A stretch of 64,000 bases of DNA from Argentina anserina. Taxonomy: Eukaryota; Streptophyta; Magnoliopsida; Rosales; Rosaceae. The stretch lies in contig NW_026089495.1 in the NCBI RefSeq assembly GCF_933775445.1, forward strand, positions 91,150 through 155,149, read 5' to 3'. Shown here one piece after another: positions 1 to 13,339 of this stretch. Under the pieces are notes generated by a model. That model was not told where the DNA came from and made no database searches. It worked only from the letters and a program-made list of their open reading frames with translations. A program made the translations under genes and the position numbers. Numbering within the stretch: the first letter of the stretch is position 1; the number at the start of each line of letters is the position of its first letter.

Positions 1-574
1 ATTGGAATAGTAAAGATACGCAAATGATGTAAAGATACTCAGTTTGAAAGAAACACACTCCCACACTTGCAAAACTCTCAAATTCAATAGAAACTCGCAT
101 CAGAAATCCGTTTAGAAAGATACTCAAACGAGAATTGAAAAGATAAACAATTGGAATAGTAAAGATACGCAAACGATGTAAAGATACACAATTGGAATAG
201 TAAAGATACGCAAACGATGTAAAGATACTCAGTTTAAAAGAAACGCACTCCCACACTTACAAAACTCTCAAATTCAACAGAAACTCGCATCAGATAGCCG
301 TTCAGAAAGATACTCAAACGAGAATTGAAAAGATACACAATTGGAATAGTAAAGATACGCAAACGATGTAAAGATACTCAGTTTGAAAAAAACACACTCC
401 CACACTTGCAAAACTCTCAAATTCAATAGAAACTCGCATCAGATAGCCGTTCAGAAAGATACTCAAACGAGAATTGAAAAGATACACAATTGGAATAGTA
501 AAGATACGCAAACGATGTAAAGATACTCAGTTTGAAAGAAACACACTCCCACACTTGCAAAACTCTCAAATGCA
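1..574 (+). repeat. Left edge of window: S/L monomers of the TTC/CCGTTCAG type
   Basis: A short run of monomers with CAAATTCAATAG or CAAATTCAACAG and GATAGCCGTTCAG or ATCCGTTTAG, including one L unit (second box near 182). These variants resemble domains B, E and F more than the adjacent domain A. The array enters the window from the left without a boundary, so its true edge is not visible. Confidence 0.8.
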
Positions 575-1306
575 ATAGAAACTCGCATCAGACAGCCTTA
601 CAGAAAGATACTCAAACGAAAAATGAAAAGATACACAATTGGAATAGTAAAGATACGCAAACGATGTAAAGATACTCAGTTTAAAAGAAACGCACTCCCA
701 CACTTGCAAAACTCTCAAATGCAAAAGAATCTCGCATCAGAAAGCCTTACAGAAAGATACTCAAACGAAAAATGAAAAGATACACAATTGGAATAGTAAA
801 GATACGCAAACGATGTAAAGATACTCAGTTTAAAAGAAACGCACTCCCACACTTGCAAAACTCTCAAATGCAAAAGAATCTCGCATCAGAAAGCCTTACA
901 GAAAGATACTCAAATGAGAAATGAAAAGATACACAATTGGAATAGTAAAGATACGCAAACGATGTAAAGATACACAATTGGAATAGTAAAGATACGCAAA
1001 CGATGTAAAGATACTCAGTTTGAAAAAAACACACTCCCACACTTGCAAAACTCTCAAATACAATAGAAACTCGCATCAGAAGCCTTACAGAAAGATACTC
1101 AAATGAGAAATGAAAAGATACACAATTGGAATAGTAAAGATACGCAAACGATGTAAAGATACACAATTGGAATAGTAAAGATACGCAAACGATGTAAAGA
1201 TACTCAGTTTGAAAGAAACACACTCCCACACTTGCAAAACTCTCAAATTCAATAGAAACTCGCATCCGAAAGCCTTACAGAAAGATACTCAAACGAGAAA
1301 TGAAAA

Positions 1307-1429
1307 GATACACAATTAGAATAGTAAAGATACGCAAACGATGTAAAGATACATAATTGGAATAGTAAAGATACGCAAACGATGTAAAGATACATAATTG
1401 GAATAGTAAAGATACGCAAACGATGTAAA
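1307..1429 (+). repeat. Three-copy 41-bp box array
   Basis: Three boxes at 1,307, 1,348 and 1,389. The first reads ACACAATTAG and the next two both carry ACATAATTGG, so the last two look like a direct duplication of one variant box. The matching place in super-repeat copy 2 (near 5,976) has only two boxes. Confidence 0.9.
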
Positions 1430-1915
1430 GATACTCAGTTTGAAAGAAACACACTCCCACACTTGCAAAACTCTCAAATACAATAGAAACTCGCATCAGA
1501 AGCCTTACAGAAAGATACTCAAACGAGAAATGAAAAGATACACAATTAGAATAGTAAAGATACGCAAACGATGTAAAGATACTCAGTTTGAAAGAAACAC
1601 ACTCCCACACTTGCAAAACTCTCAAATACAATAGAAACTCGCATCAGAAGCCTTACAGAAAGATACTCAAACGAGAAATGAAAAGATACACAATTGGAAT
1701 AGTAAAGATACACAAACGATGTAAAGATACTCAGTTTAAAAGAAACGCACTCCCACACTTGCAAAACTCTCAAATGCAAAAGAATCTCGCATCAGAAAGC
1801 CTTACAGAAAGATACTCAAACGAGAAATGAAAAGATACACAATTGGAATAGTAAAGATACGCAAACGATGTAAAGATACACAATTGGAATAGTAAAGATA
1901 TGCAAACGATGTAAA

Positions 1916-2104
1916 GATACTCAGTTTGAAAGAAACACACTCCCACACTTGCAAAACTCTCAAATACAATAGAAACTCGCATCAGAAGCCTTACAGAAAG
2001 ATACTCAAACGAGAAATGAAAAGATACACAATTGGAATAGTAAAGATACGCAAACGATGTAAAGATACACAATTGGAATAGTAAAGATACGCAAACGATG
2101 TAAA
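1916..2104 (+). repeat. Representative 189-bp monomer (L with one-base deletion)
   Basis: This is an L unit carrying AGAAGCC in place of AGAAAGCC, one base shorter. It also has CAAATACAATAG. It is the main long unit of domain A. Because 189 is divisible by three, consecutive units of this type keep the same reading frame, which is the sole reason for the long minus-strand open frames here. The matching short unit is 148 bp. Confidence 0.92.
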
Positions 2105-3223
2105 GATACTCGGTTTGAAAGAAACACACTCCCACACTTGCAAAACTCTCAAATACAATAGAAACTCGCATCAGAAGCCTTACAGAAAGATACTCAAATG
2201 AGAAATGAAAAGATACACAATTGGAATAGTAAACATACCCAAACGATGTAAAGATACACAATTGGAATAGTAAAGATACGCAAACGATGTAAAAATACTC
2301 AGTTTGAAAGAAACACACTCCCACACTTGCAAAACTCTCAAATACAATAGAAACTCGCATCAGAAGCCTTACAGAAAGATACTCAAACGAGAAATGAAAA
2401 GATACACAATTGGAATAGTAAAGATACGCAAACGATGTAAAGATACACAATTGGAATAGTAAAGATACGCAAACGATGTAAAGATACTCAGTTTGAAAGA
2501 AACACACTCCCACACTTGCAAAACTCTCAAATACAATAGAAACTCGCATCAGAAGCCTTACAGAAAGATACTCAAACGAGAAATGAAAACATACACAATT
2601 GGAATAGTAAAGATACGCAAACGATGTAAAGATACTCAGTTTGAAAGAAACACACTCCCACACTTGCAAAACTCTCAAACTCAATAGAAACTCGCATCAG
2701 AAACCTTACAGAAAGATACTCAAACGAGAAATGAAAAGATACACAATTGGAATAGTAAAGATACGCAAACAATGTAAAGATACACAATTGGAATAGTAAA
2801 GATACGCAAACGATGTAAAGATACTCAGCTTGAAAGAAACACACTCCCACACTTGCAAAACTCTAAAATACAATAGAAACTCGCATCAGAAGCCTTACAG
2901 AAAGATACCCAAACGAGAAATGAAAAGATACACAATTGGAATAGTAAAGATACGCAAACGATGTAAAGATACTCAGTTTGAAAGAAACACACTCCCACAC
3001 TTGCAAAACTCTCAAATTCAATAGAAACTCGCATCAGAAAGCCTTACAGAAAGATACTCAAACGAGAAATGAAAAGATACACAATTGGAATAGTAAAGAT
3101 ACGCAAACGATGTAAAGATACTCAGTTTGAAAGAAACACACTCCCACACTTGCAAAACTCTCAAATACAATAGAAACTCGCATCAGAAGCCTTACAGAAA
3201 GATACTCAAACGAGAAATGAAAA

Positions 3224-3387
3224 GATACACAATTGGAATAGTAAAGATACGCAAACGATGTAAAGATACATAATTGGAATAGTAAAGATACGCAAACGAT
3301 GTAAAGATACACAATTGGAATAGTAAAGATACACAAACGATGTAAAGATACACAATTAGAATAGTAAAGATACGCAAACGATGTAAA
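3224..3387 (+). repeat. Four-copy 41-bp box array
   Basis: Four boxes of 41 bp. In order they are ACACAATTGG/ACGCAAACG, ACATAATTGG/ACGCAAACG, ACACAATTGG/ACACAAACG and ACACAATTAG/ACGCAAACG. All four differ from one another, so the array did not arise by one simple duplication of the last box. The following monomer starts with AATACTCAG in place of GATACTCAG. Confidence 0.92.
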
Positions 3388-3494
3388 AATACTCAGTTTG
3401 AAAGAAACACACTCCCACACTTGCAAAACTCTCAAATACAATAGAAACTCGCATCAGAAGCCTTACAGAAAGATACTCAAACGAGAAATGAAAA

Positions 3495-3617
3495 GATACA
3501 CAATTGGAATAGTAAAGATACGCAAACGATGTAAAGATACATAATTGGAATAGTAAAGATACGCAAACGATGTAAAGATACATAATTGGAATAGTAAAGA
3601 TACGCAAACGATGTAAA
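3495..3617 (+). repeat. Three-copy 41-bp box array
   Basis: Boxes at 3,495, 3,536 and 3,577; the second and third both have ACATAATTGG. The same arrangement recurs 4,633 bp downstream. Confidence 0.9.
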
Positions 3618-5709
3618 GATACTCAGTTTGAAAGAAACACACTCCCACACTTGCAAAACTCTCAAATACAATAGAAACTCGCATCAGAAGCCTTACAGAA
3701 AGATACTCAAACGAGAAATGAAAAGATACACAATTAGAATAGTAAAGATACGCAAACGATGTAAAGATACTCAGTTTGAAAGAAACACACTCCCACACTT
3801 GCAAAACTCTCAAATACAATAGAAACTCGCATCAGAAGCCTTACAGAAAGATACTCAAACGAGAAATGAAAAGATACACAATTGGAATAGTAAAGATACG
3901 CAAACGATGTAAAGATACTCAGTTTAAAAGAAACGCACTCCCACACTTGCAAAACTCTCAAATGCAAAAGAATCTCGCATCAGAAAGCCTTACAGAAAGA
4001 TACTCAAACGAGAAATGAAAAGATACACAATTGGAATAGTAAAGATACGCAAACGATGTAAAGATACACAATTGGAATAGTAAAGATATGCAAACGATGT
4101 AAAGATACTCAGTTTGAAAGAAACACACTCCCACACTTGCAAAACTCTCAAATACAATAGAAACTCGCATCAGAAGCCTTACAGAAAGATACTCAAACGA
4201 GAAATGAAAAGATACACAATTGGAATAGTAAAGATACGCAAACGATGTAAAGATACTCGGTTTGAAAGAAACACACTCCCACACTTGCAAAACTCTCAAA
4301 TACAATAGAAACTCGCATCAGAAGCCTTACAGAAAGATACTCAAATGAGAAATGAAAAGATACACAATTGGAATAGTAAACATACCCAAACGATGTAAAG
4401 ATACACAATTGGAATAGTAAAGATACGCAAACGATGTAAAAATACTCAGTTTGAAAGAAACACACTCCCACACTTGCAAAACTCTCAAATACAATAGAAA
4501 CTCGCATCAGAAACCTTACAGAAAGATACTCAAACGAGAAATGAAAAGATACACAATTGGAATAGTAAAGATACGCAAACGATGTAAAGATACTCAGTTT
4601 AAAAGAAACGCACTCCCACACTTGCAAAACTCTCAAATGCAAAAGAATCTCGCATCAGAAAGCCTTACAGAAAGATACTCAAACGAGAAATGAAAAGATA
4701 CACAATTGGAATAGTAAAGATACGCAAACGATGTAAAGATACTCAGTTTAAAAGAAACGCACTCCCACACTTGCAAAACTCTCAAATGCAAAAGAATCTC
4801 GCATCAGAAAGCCTTACAGAAAGATACTCAAACGAGAAATGAAAAGATACACAATTGGAATAGTAAAGATACGCAAACGATGTAAAGATACACAATTGGA
4901 ATAGTAAAGATATGCAAACGATGTAAAGATACTCAGTTTGAAAGAAACACACTCCCACACTTGCAAAACTCTCAAATACAATAGAAACTCGCATCAGAAG
5001 CCTTACAGAAAGATACTCAAACGAGAAATGAAAAGATACACAATTGGAATAGTAAAGATACGCAAACGATGTAAAGATACACAATTGGAATAGTAAAGAT
5101 ACGCAAACGATGTAAAGATACTCGGTTTGAAAGAAACACACTCCCACACTTGCAAAACTCTCAAATACAATAGAAACTCGCATCAGAAGCCTTACAGAAA
5201 GATACTCAAATGAGAAATGAAAAGATACACAATTGGAATAGTAAACATACCCAAACGATGTAAAGATACACAATTGGAATAGTAAAGATACGCAAACGAT
5301 GTAAAAATACTCAGTTTGAAAGAAACACACTCCCACACTTGCAAAACTCTCAAATACAATAGAAACTCGCATCAGAAGCCTTACAGAAAGATACTCAAAC
5401 GAGAAATGAAAAGATACACAATTGGAATAGTAAAGATACGCAAACGATGTAAAGATACTCAGTTTGAAAGAAACACACTCCCACACTTGCAAAACTCTCA
5501 AATTCAATAGAAACTCGCATCAGAAAGCCTTACAGAAAGATACTCAAACGAGAAATGAAAAGATACACAATTGGAATAGTAAAGATACGCAAACGATGTA
5601 AAGATACTCAGTTTGAAAGAAACACACTCCCACACTTGCAAAACTCTCAAATACAATAGAAACTCGCATCAGAAGCCTTACAGAAAGATACTCAAACGAG
5701 AAATGAAAA

Positions 5710-5873
5710 GATACACAATTGGAATAGTAAAGATACGCAAACGATGTAAAGATACATAATTGGAATAGTAAAGATACGCAAACGATGTAAAGATACACAA
5801 TTGGAATAGTAAAGATACACAAACGATGTAAAGATACACAATTAGAATAGTAAAGATACGCAAACGATGTAAA
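5710..5873 (+). repeat. Four-copy 41-bp box array (copy of 3,224)
   Basis: Same four box variants in the same order as at 3,224, located 2,486 bp downstream. This shows that the expanded monomer was amplified as part of a larger unit and did not expand independently. Confidence 0.9.
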
Positions 5874-7856
5874 AATACTCAGTTTGAAAGAAACACACTC
5901 CCACACTTGCAAAACTCTCAAATACAATAGAAACTCGCATCAGAAGCCTTACAGAAAGATACTCAAACGAGAAATGAAAAGATACACAATTGGAATAGTA
6001 AAGATACGCAAACGATGTAAAGATACATAATTGGAATAGTAAAGATACGCAAACGATGTAAAGATACTCAGTTTGAAAGAAACACACTCCCACACTTGCA
6101 AAACTCTCAAATACAATAGAAACTCGCATCAGAAGCCTTACAGAAAGATACTCAAACGAGAAATGAAAAGATACACAATTAGAATAGTAAAGATACGCAA
6201 ACGATGTAAAGATACTCAGTTTGAAAGAAACACACTCCCACACTTGCAAAACTCTCAAATACAATAGAAACTCGCATCAGAAGCCTTACAGAAAGATACT
6301 CAAACGAGAAATGAAAAGATACACAATTGGAATAGTAAAGATACGCAAACGATGTAAAGATACTCAGTTTAAAAGAAACGCACTCCCACACTTGCAAAAC
6401 TCTCAAATGCAAAAGAATCTCGCATCAGAAAGCCTTACAGAAAGATACTCAAACGAGAAATGAAAAGATACACAATTGGAATAGTAAAGATACGCAAACG
6501 ATGTAAAGATACACAATTGGAATAGTAAAGATATGCAAACGATGTAAAGATACTCAGTTTGAAAGAAACACACTCCCACACTTGCAAAACTCTCAAATAC
6601 AATAGAAACTCGCATCAGAAGCCTTACAGAAAGATACTCAAACGAGAAATGAAAAGATACACAATTGGAATAGTAAAGATACGCAAACGATGTAAAGATA
6701 CACAATTGGAATAGTAAAGATACGCAAACGATGTAAAGATACTCGGTTTGAAAGAAACACACTCCCACACTTGCAAAACTCTCAAATACAATAGAAACTC
6801 GCATCAGAAGCCTTACAGAAAGATACTCAAATGAGAAATGAAAAGATACACAATTGGAATAGTAAACATACCCAAACGATGTAAAGATACACAATTGGAA
6901 TAGTAAAGATACGCAAACGATGTAAAAATACTCAGTTTGAAAGAAACACACTCCCACACTTGCAAAACTCTCAAATACAATAGAAACTCGCATCAGAAGC
7001 CTTACAGAAAGATACTCAAACGAGAAATGAAAAGATACACAATTGGAATAGTAAAGATACGCAAACGATGTAAAGATACACAATTGGAATAGTAAAGATA
7101 CGCAAACGATGTAAAGATACTCAGTTTGAAAGAAACACACTCCCACACTTGCAAAACTCTCAAATACAATAGAAACTCGCATCAGAAGCCTTACAGAAAG
7201 ATACTCAAACGAGAAATGAAAACATACACAATTGGAATAGTAAAGATACGCAAACGATGTAAAGATACTCAGTTTGAAAGAAACACACTCCCACACTTGC
7301 AAAACTCTCAAATTCAATAGAAACTCGCATCAGAAACCTTACAGAAAGATACTCAAACGAGAAATGAAAAGATACACAATTGGAATAGTAAAGATACGCA
7401 AACAATGTAAAGATACACAATTGGAATAGTAAAGATACGCAAACGATGTAAAGATACTCAGCTTGAAAGAAACACACTCCCACACTTGCAAAACTCTAAA
7501 ATACAATAGAAACTCGCATCAGAAGCCTTACAGAAAGATACCCAAACGAGAAATGAAAAGATACACAATTGGAATAGTAAAGATACGCAAACGATGTAAA
7601 GATACTCAGTTTGAAAGAAACACACTCCCACACTTGCAAAACTCTCAAATTCAATAGAAACTCGCATCAGAAAGCCTTACAGAAAGATACTCAAACGAGA
7701 AATGAAAAGATACACAATTGGAATAGTAAAGATACGCAAACGATGTAAAGATACTCAGTTTGAAAGAAACACACTCCCACACTTGCAAAACTCTCAAATA
7801 CAATAGAAACTCGCATCAGAAGCCTTACAGAAAGATACTCAAACGAGAAATGAAAA

Positions 7857-8020
7857 GATACACAATTGGAATAGTAAAGATACGCAAACGATGTAAAGAT
7901 ACATAATTGGAATAGTAAAGATACGCAAACGATGTAAAGATACACAATTGGAATAGTAAAGATACACAAACGATGTAAAGATACACAATTAGAATAGTAA
8001 AGATACGCAAACGATGTAAA
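7857..8020 (+). repeat. Four-copy 41-bp box array (copy)
   Basis: Same box order as at 3,224 and 5,710, at offsets of 4,633 and 2,147 bp respectively. Confidence 0.9.
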
Positions 8021-8127
8021 AATACTCAGTTTGAAAGAAACACACTCCCACACTTGCAAAACTCTCAAATACAATAGAAACTCGCATCAGAAGCCTTACA
8101 GAAAGATACTCAAACGAGAAATGAAAA

Positions 8128-8250
8128 GATACACAATTGGAATAGTAAAGATACGCAAACGATGTAAAGATACATAATTGGAATAGTAAAGATACGCAAA
8201 CGATGTAAAGATACATAATTGGAATAGTAAAGATACGCAAACGATGTAAA
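8128..8250 (+). repeat. Three-copy 41-bp box array (copy of 3,495)
   Basis: Counterpart of the array at 3,495, 4,633 bp downstream, with the same ACATAATTGG pair. Confidence 0.9.
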
Positions 8251-10909
8251 GATACTCAGTTTGAAAGAAACACACTCCCACACTTGCAAAACTCTCAAAT
8301 ACAATAGAAACTCGCATCAGAAGCCTTACAGAAAGATACTCAAACGAGAAATGAAAAGATACACAATTAGAATAGTAAAGATACGCAAACGATGTAAAGA
8401 TACTCAGTTTGAAAGAAACACACTCCCACACTTGCAAAACTCTCAAATACAATAGAAACTCGCATCAGAAGCCTTACAGAAAGATACTCAAACGAGAAAT
8501 GAAAAGATACACAATTGGAATAGTAAAGATACGCAAACGATGTAAAGATACTCAGTTTAAAAGAAACGCACTCCCACACTTGCAAAACTCTCAAATGCAA
8601 AAGAATCTCGCATCAGAAAGCCTTACAGAAAGATACTCAAACGAGAAATGAAAAGATACACAATTGGAATAGTAAAGATACGCAAACGATGTAAAGATAC
8701 ACAATTGGAATAGTAAAGATACGCAAACGATGTAAAGATACTCAGTTTGAAAGAAACACACTCCCACACTTGCAAAACTCTCAAATACAATAGAAACTCG
8801 CATCAGAAGCCTTACAGAAAGATACTCAAACGAGAAATGAAAAGATACACAATTGGAATAGTAAAGATACGCAAACGATGTAAAGATACACAATTGGAAT
8901 AGTAAAGATACGCAAACGATGTAAAGATACTCGGTTTGAAAGAAACACACTCCCACACTTGCAAAACTCTCAAATACAATAGAAACTCGCATCAGAAGCC
9001 TTACAGAAAGATACTCAAATGAGAAATGAAAAGATACACAATTGGAATAGTAAACATACCCAAACGATGTAAAGATACACAATTGGAATAGTAAAGATAC
9101 GCAAACGATGTAAAAATACTCAGTTTGAAAGAAACACACTCTCACACTTGCAAAACTCTCAAATACAATAGAAACTCGCATCAGAAACCTTACAGAAAGA
9201 TACTCAAACGAGAAATGAAAAGATACACAATTGGAATAGTAAAGATACGCAAACGATGTAAAGATACTCAGTTTAAAAGAAACGCACTCCCACACTTGCA
9301 AAACTCTCAAATGCAAAAGAATCTCGCATCAGAAAGCCTTACAGAAAGATACTCAAACGAGAAATGAAAAGATACACAATTGGAATAGTAAAGATACGCA
9401 AACGATGTAAAGATACTCAGTTTAAAAGAAACGCACTCCCACACTTGCAAAACTCTCAAATGCAAAAGAATCTCGCATCAGAAAGCCTTACAGAAAGATA
9501 CTCAAACGAGAAATGAAAAGATACACAATTGGAATAGTAAAGATACGCAAACGATGTAAAGATACACAATTGGAATAGTAAAGATATGCAAACGATGTAA
9601 AGATACTCAGTTTGAAAGAAACACACTCCCACACTTGCAAAACTCTCAAATACAATAGAAACTCGCATCAGAAGCCTTACAGAAAGATACTCAAACGAGA
9701 AATGAAAAGATACACAATTGGAATAGTAAAGATACGCAAACGATGTAAAGATACACAATTGGAATAGTAAAGATACGCAAACGATGTAAAGATACTCGGT
9801 TTGAAAGAAACACACTCCCACACTTGCAAAACTCTCAAATACAATAGAAACTCGCATCAGAAGCCTTACAGAAAGATACTCAAATGAGAAATGAAAAGAT
9901 ACACAATTGGAATAGTAAACATACCCAAACGATGTAAAGATACACAATTGGAATAGTAAAGATACGCAAACGATGTAAAAATACTCAGTTTGAAAGAAAC
10001 ACACTCCCACACTTGCAAAACTCTCAAATACAATAGAAACTCGCATCAGAAGCCTTACAGAAAGATACTCAAACGAGAAATGAAAAGATACACAATTGGA
10101 ATAGTAAAGATACGCAAACGATGTAAAGATACACAATTGGAATAGTAAAGATACGCAAACGATGTAAAGATACTCAGTTTGAAAGAAACACACTCCCACA
10201 CTTGCAAAACTCTCAAATACAATAGAAACTCGCATCAGAAGCCTTACAGAAAGATACTCAAACGAGAAATGAAAACATACACAATTGGAATAGTAAAGAT
10301 ACGCAAACGATGTAAAGATACTCAGTTTGAAAGAAACACACTCCCACACTTGCAAAACTCTCAAATTCAATAGAAACTCGCATCAGAAACCTTACAGAAA
10401 GATACTCAAACGAGAAATGAAAAGATACACAATTGGAATAGTAAAGATACGCAAACAATGTAAAGATACACAATTGGAATAGTAAAGATACGCAAACGAT
10501 GTAAAGATACTCAGCTTGAAAGAAACACACTCCCACACTTGCAAAACTCTAAAATACAATAGAAACTCGCATCAGAAGCCTTACAGAAAGATACCCAAAC
10601 GAGAAATGAAAAGATACACAATTGGAATAGTAAAGATACGCAAACGATGTAAAGATACTCAGTTTGAAAGAAACACACTCCCACACTTGCAAAACTCTCA
10701 AATTCAATAGAAACTCGCATCAGAAAGCCTTACAGAAAGATACTCAAACGAGAAATGAAAAGATACACAATTGGAATAGTAAAGATACGCAAACGATGTA
10801 AAGATACTCAGTTTGAAAGAAACACACTCCCACACTTGCAAAACTCTCAAATACAATAGAAACTCGCATCAGAAGCCTTACAGAAAGATACTCAAACGAG
10901 AAATGAAAA

Positions 10910-11073
10910 GATAGACAATTGGAATAGTAAAGATACGCAAACGATGTAAAGATACATAATTGGAATAGTAAAGATACGCAAACGATGTAAAGATACACAA
11001 TTGGAATAGTAAAGATACACAAACGATGTAAAGATACACAATTAGAATAGTAAAGATACGCAAACGATGTAAA
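10910..11073 (+). repeat. Four-copy 41-bp box array (copy)
   Basis: Fourth instance of the four-box unit, 3,053 bp after the one at 7,857. It carries one private change, GATAGACAATTGG, in the first box. Confidence 0.9.
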
Positions 11074-11222
11074 AATACTCAGTTTGAAAGAAACACACTC
11101 CCACACTTGCAAAACTCTCAAATACAATAGAAACTCGCATCAGAAGCCTTACAGAAAGATACTCAAACGAGAAATGAAAAGATACACAATTGGAATAGTA
11201 AAGATACGCAAACGATGTAAAG

Positions 11223-12560
11223 ATACATAATTGGAATAGTAAAGATACGCAAACGATGTAAAGATACTCAGTTTGAAAGAAACACACTCCCACACTTGCA
11301 AAACTCTCAAATACAATAGAAACTCGCATCAGAAGCCTTACAGAAAGATACTCAAACGAGAAATGAAAAGATACACAATTAGAATAGTAAAGATACGCAA
11401 ACGATGTAAAGATACTCAGTTTGAAAGAAACACACTCCCACACTTGCAAAACTCTCAAATACAATAGAAACTCGCATCAGAAGCCTTACAGAAAGATACT
11501 CAAACGAGAAATGAAAAGATACACAATTGGAATAGTAAAGATACGCAAACGATGTAAAGATACTCAGTTTAAAAGAAACGCACTCCCACACTTGCAAAAC
11601 TCTCAAATGCAAAAGAATCTCGCATCAGAAAGCCTTACAGAAAGATACTCAAACGAGAAATGAAAAGATACACAATTGGAATAGTAAAGATACGCAAACG
11701 ATGTAAAGATACACAATTGGAATAGTAAAGATATGCAAACGATGTAAAGATACTCAGTTTGAAAGAAACACACTCCCACACTTGCAAAACTCTCAAATAC
11801 AATAGAAACTCGCATCAGAAGCCTTACAGAAAGATACTCAAACGAGAAATGAAAAGATACACAATTGGAATAGTAAAGATACGCAAACGATGTAAAGATA
11901 CACAATTGGAATAGTAAAGATACGCAAACGATGTAAAGATACTCGGTTTGAAAGAAACACACTCCCACACTTGCAAAACTCTCAAATACAATAGAAACTC
12001 GCATCAGAAGCCTTACAGAAAGATACTCAAATGAGAAATGAAAAGATACACAATTGGAATAGTAAACATACCCAAACGATGTAAAGATACACAATTGGAA
12101 TAGTAAAGATACGCAAACGATGTAAAAATACTCAGTTTGAAAGAAACACACTCCCACACTTGCAAAACTCTCAAATACAATAGAAACTCGCATCAGAAGC
12201 CTTACAGAAAGATACTCAAACGAGAAATGAAAAGATACACAATTGGAATAGTAAAGATACGCAAACGATGTAAAGATACACAATTGGAATAGTAAAGATA
12301 CGCAAACGATGTAAAGATACTCAGTTTGAAAGAAACACACTCCCACACTTGCAAAACTCTCAAATACAAAAGAAACTCGCATCAGAAGCCTTACAGAAAG
12401 ATACTCAAACGAGAAATGAAAACATACACAATTGGAATAGTAAAGATACGCAAACGATGTAAAGATACTCAGTTTGAAAGAAACACACTCCCACACTTGC
12501 AAAACTCTCAAATGCAATAGAAACTCGCATCAGAAAGCCTTACAGAAAGATACTCAAACG
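11223..12560 (+). repeat. Domain A super-repeat, copy 3 (truncated)
   Basis: Landmarks continue at exactly 5,200 bp from copy 2 (6,073/11,273, 6,221/11,421, 6,403/11,603, 7,126/12,326). The match stops near 12,520-12,560, where the monomer type changes to domain B. The stop falls inside a monomer with no junction sequence, as expected for unequal exchange between homologous monomers. Confidence 0.82.
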
Positions 12561-13339
12561 AGAAATGAAAAGATACACAATTGGAATATTAAAGATACGC
12601 AAACGATGTAAAGATACACAATTGGAATAGTAAAGGTACGCAAACGATGTAAAGATACTCAGTTTGAAAGAAACACACTCCCACACTTGCAAAACTCTCA
12701 AATTCAATAGAAACTCGCATCAGAAATCCGTTCAGAAAGATACTCAAACGAGAAATGAAAAGATACACAATTGGAATAGTAAAGATACGCAAACGATGTA
12801 AAGATACTCAGTTTGAAAGAAACACACTCCCACACTTGCAAAACTCTCAAATTCAATAGAAACTCGCATCAGAAATCCGTTCAGAAAGATACTCAAACCA
12901 GAATTTAAAACATACACAATTAGAATAGTAAAGATACGCAAACGATGTAAAGATACTCAGTTTGAAAAAAACACACTCCCACACTTGCAAAACTCTCAAA
13001 TTCAATAGAAACTCGCATCAGATAGCCGTTCAGAAAGATACTCAAACCAGAATTGAAAAGATACACAATTGGAATAGTAAAGATACGCAAACGATGTAAA
13101 GATACTCAGTTTGAAAGAAACACACTCCCACACTTGCAAAACTCTCAAATGCAATAGAAACTCGCATCAGAAAGCCTTACAGAAAGATACTCAAACGAGA
13201 AATGAAAAGATACACAATTGGAATAGTAAAGATACGCAAACGATGTAAAGATACTCAGTTTGAAAGAAACACACTCCCACACTTGCAAAACTCTCAAATT
13301 CAATAGAAACTCGCATCAGAAACCCTTACAGAAAGATAC

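Larger units (their letters stand above)
1390..6022 (+). repeat. Domain A super-repeat, copy 1 (4,633 bp)
   Basis: Matching landmarks lie 4,633 bp apart from about 1,390 onward (1,440/6,073, 1,770/6,403, 3,058/7,691, 3,958/8,591). After about 4,250 the offset becomes 4,674, because copy 2 has one more 41-bp box there. From about 5,400 the offset is 5,200, because copy 2 has 526 bp more, which equals three monomers of 189 + 148 + 189. Only scattered substitutions separate the copies, such as ACACAAACG near 1,709 against ACGCAAACG in copy 2. Confidence 0.85.
6023..11222 (+). repeat. Domain A super-repeat, copy 2 (5,200 bp)
   Basis: This is the second copy of the super-repeat. Compared with copy 1 it gained, or copy 1 lost, one 41-bp box and a three-monomer block of 526 bp. 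It also contains an internal 3,053-bp spaced duplication (6,403/9,456, 7,126/10,179, 7,691/10,744), so it is itself a product of nested unequal exchange. A private substitution gives GATAGACAATTGG near 10,912. Confidence 0.83.
575..12560 (+). repeat. Satellite domain A (148/189-bp AGAAGCC monomers)
   Basis: This domain is defined by CAAATACAATAG with AGAAGCCTTACAG (148- and 189-bp units), mixed with units that read ATGCAAAAGAATCTCGC. It contains three starts of a super-repeat (near 1,390, 6,023 and 11,223) and internal 2,147-bp spaced copies, for example 5,544 to 7,691 and 9,456 to 11,603. Expanded 3- and 4-box monomers sit at the same relative places in each copy. The right limit, about 12,520-12,600, is where TTCAATAG/ATCCGTTCAG monomers take over. 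Confidence 0.85.
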
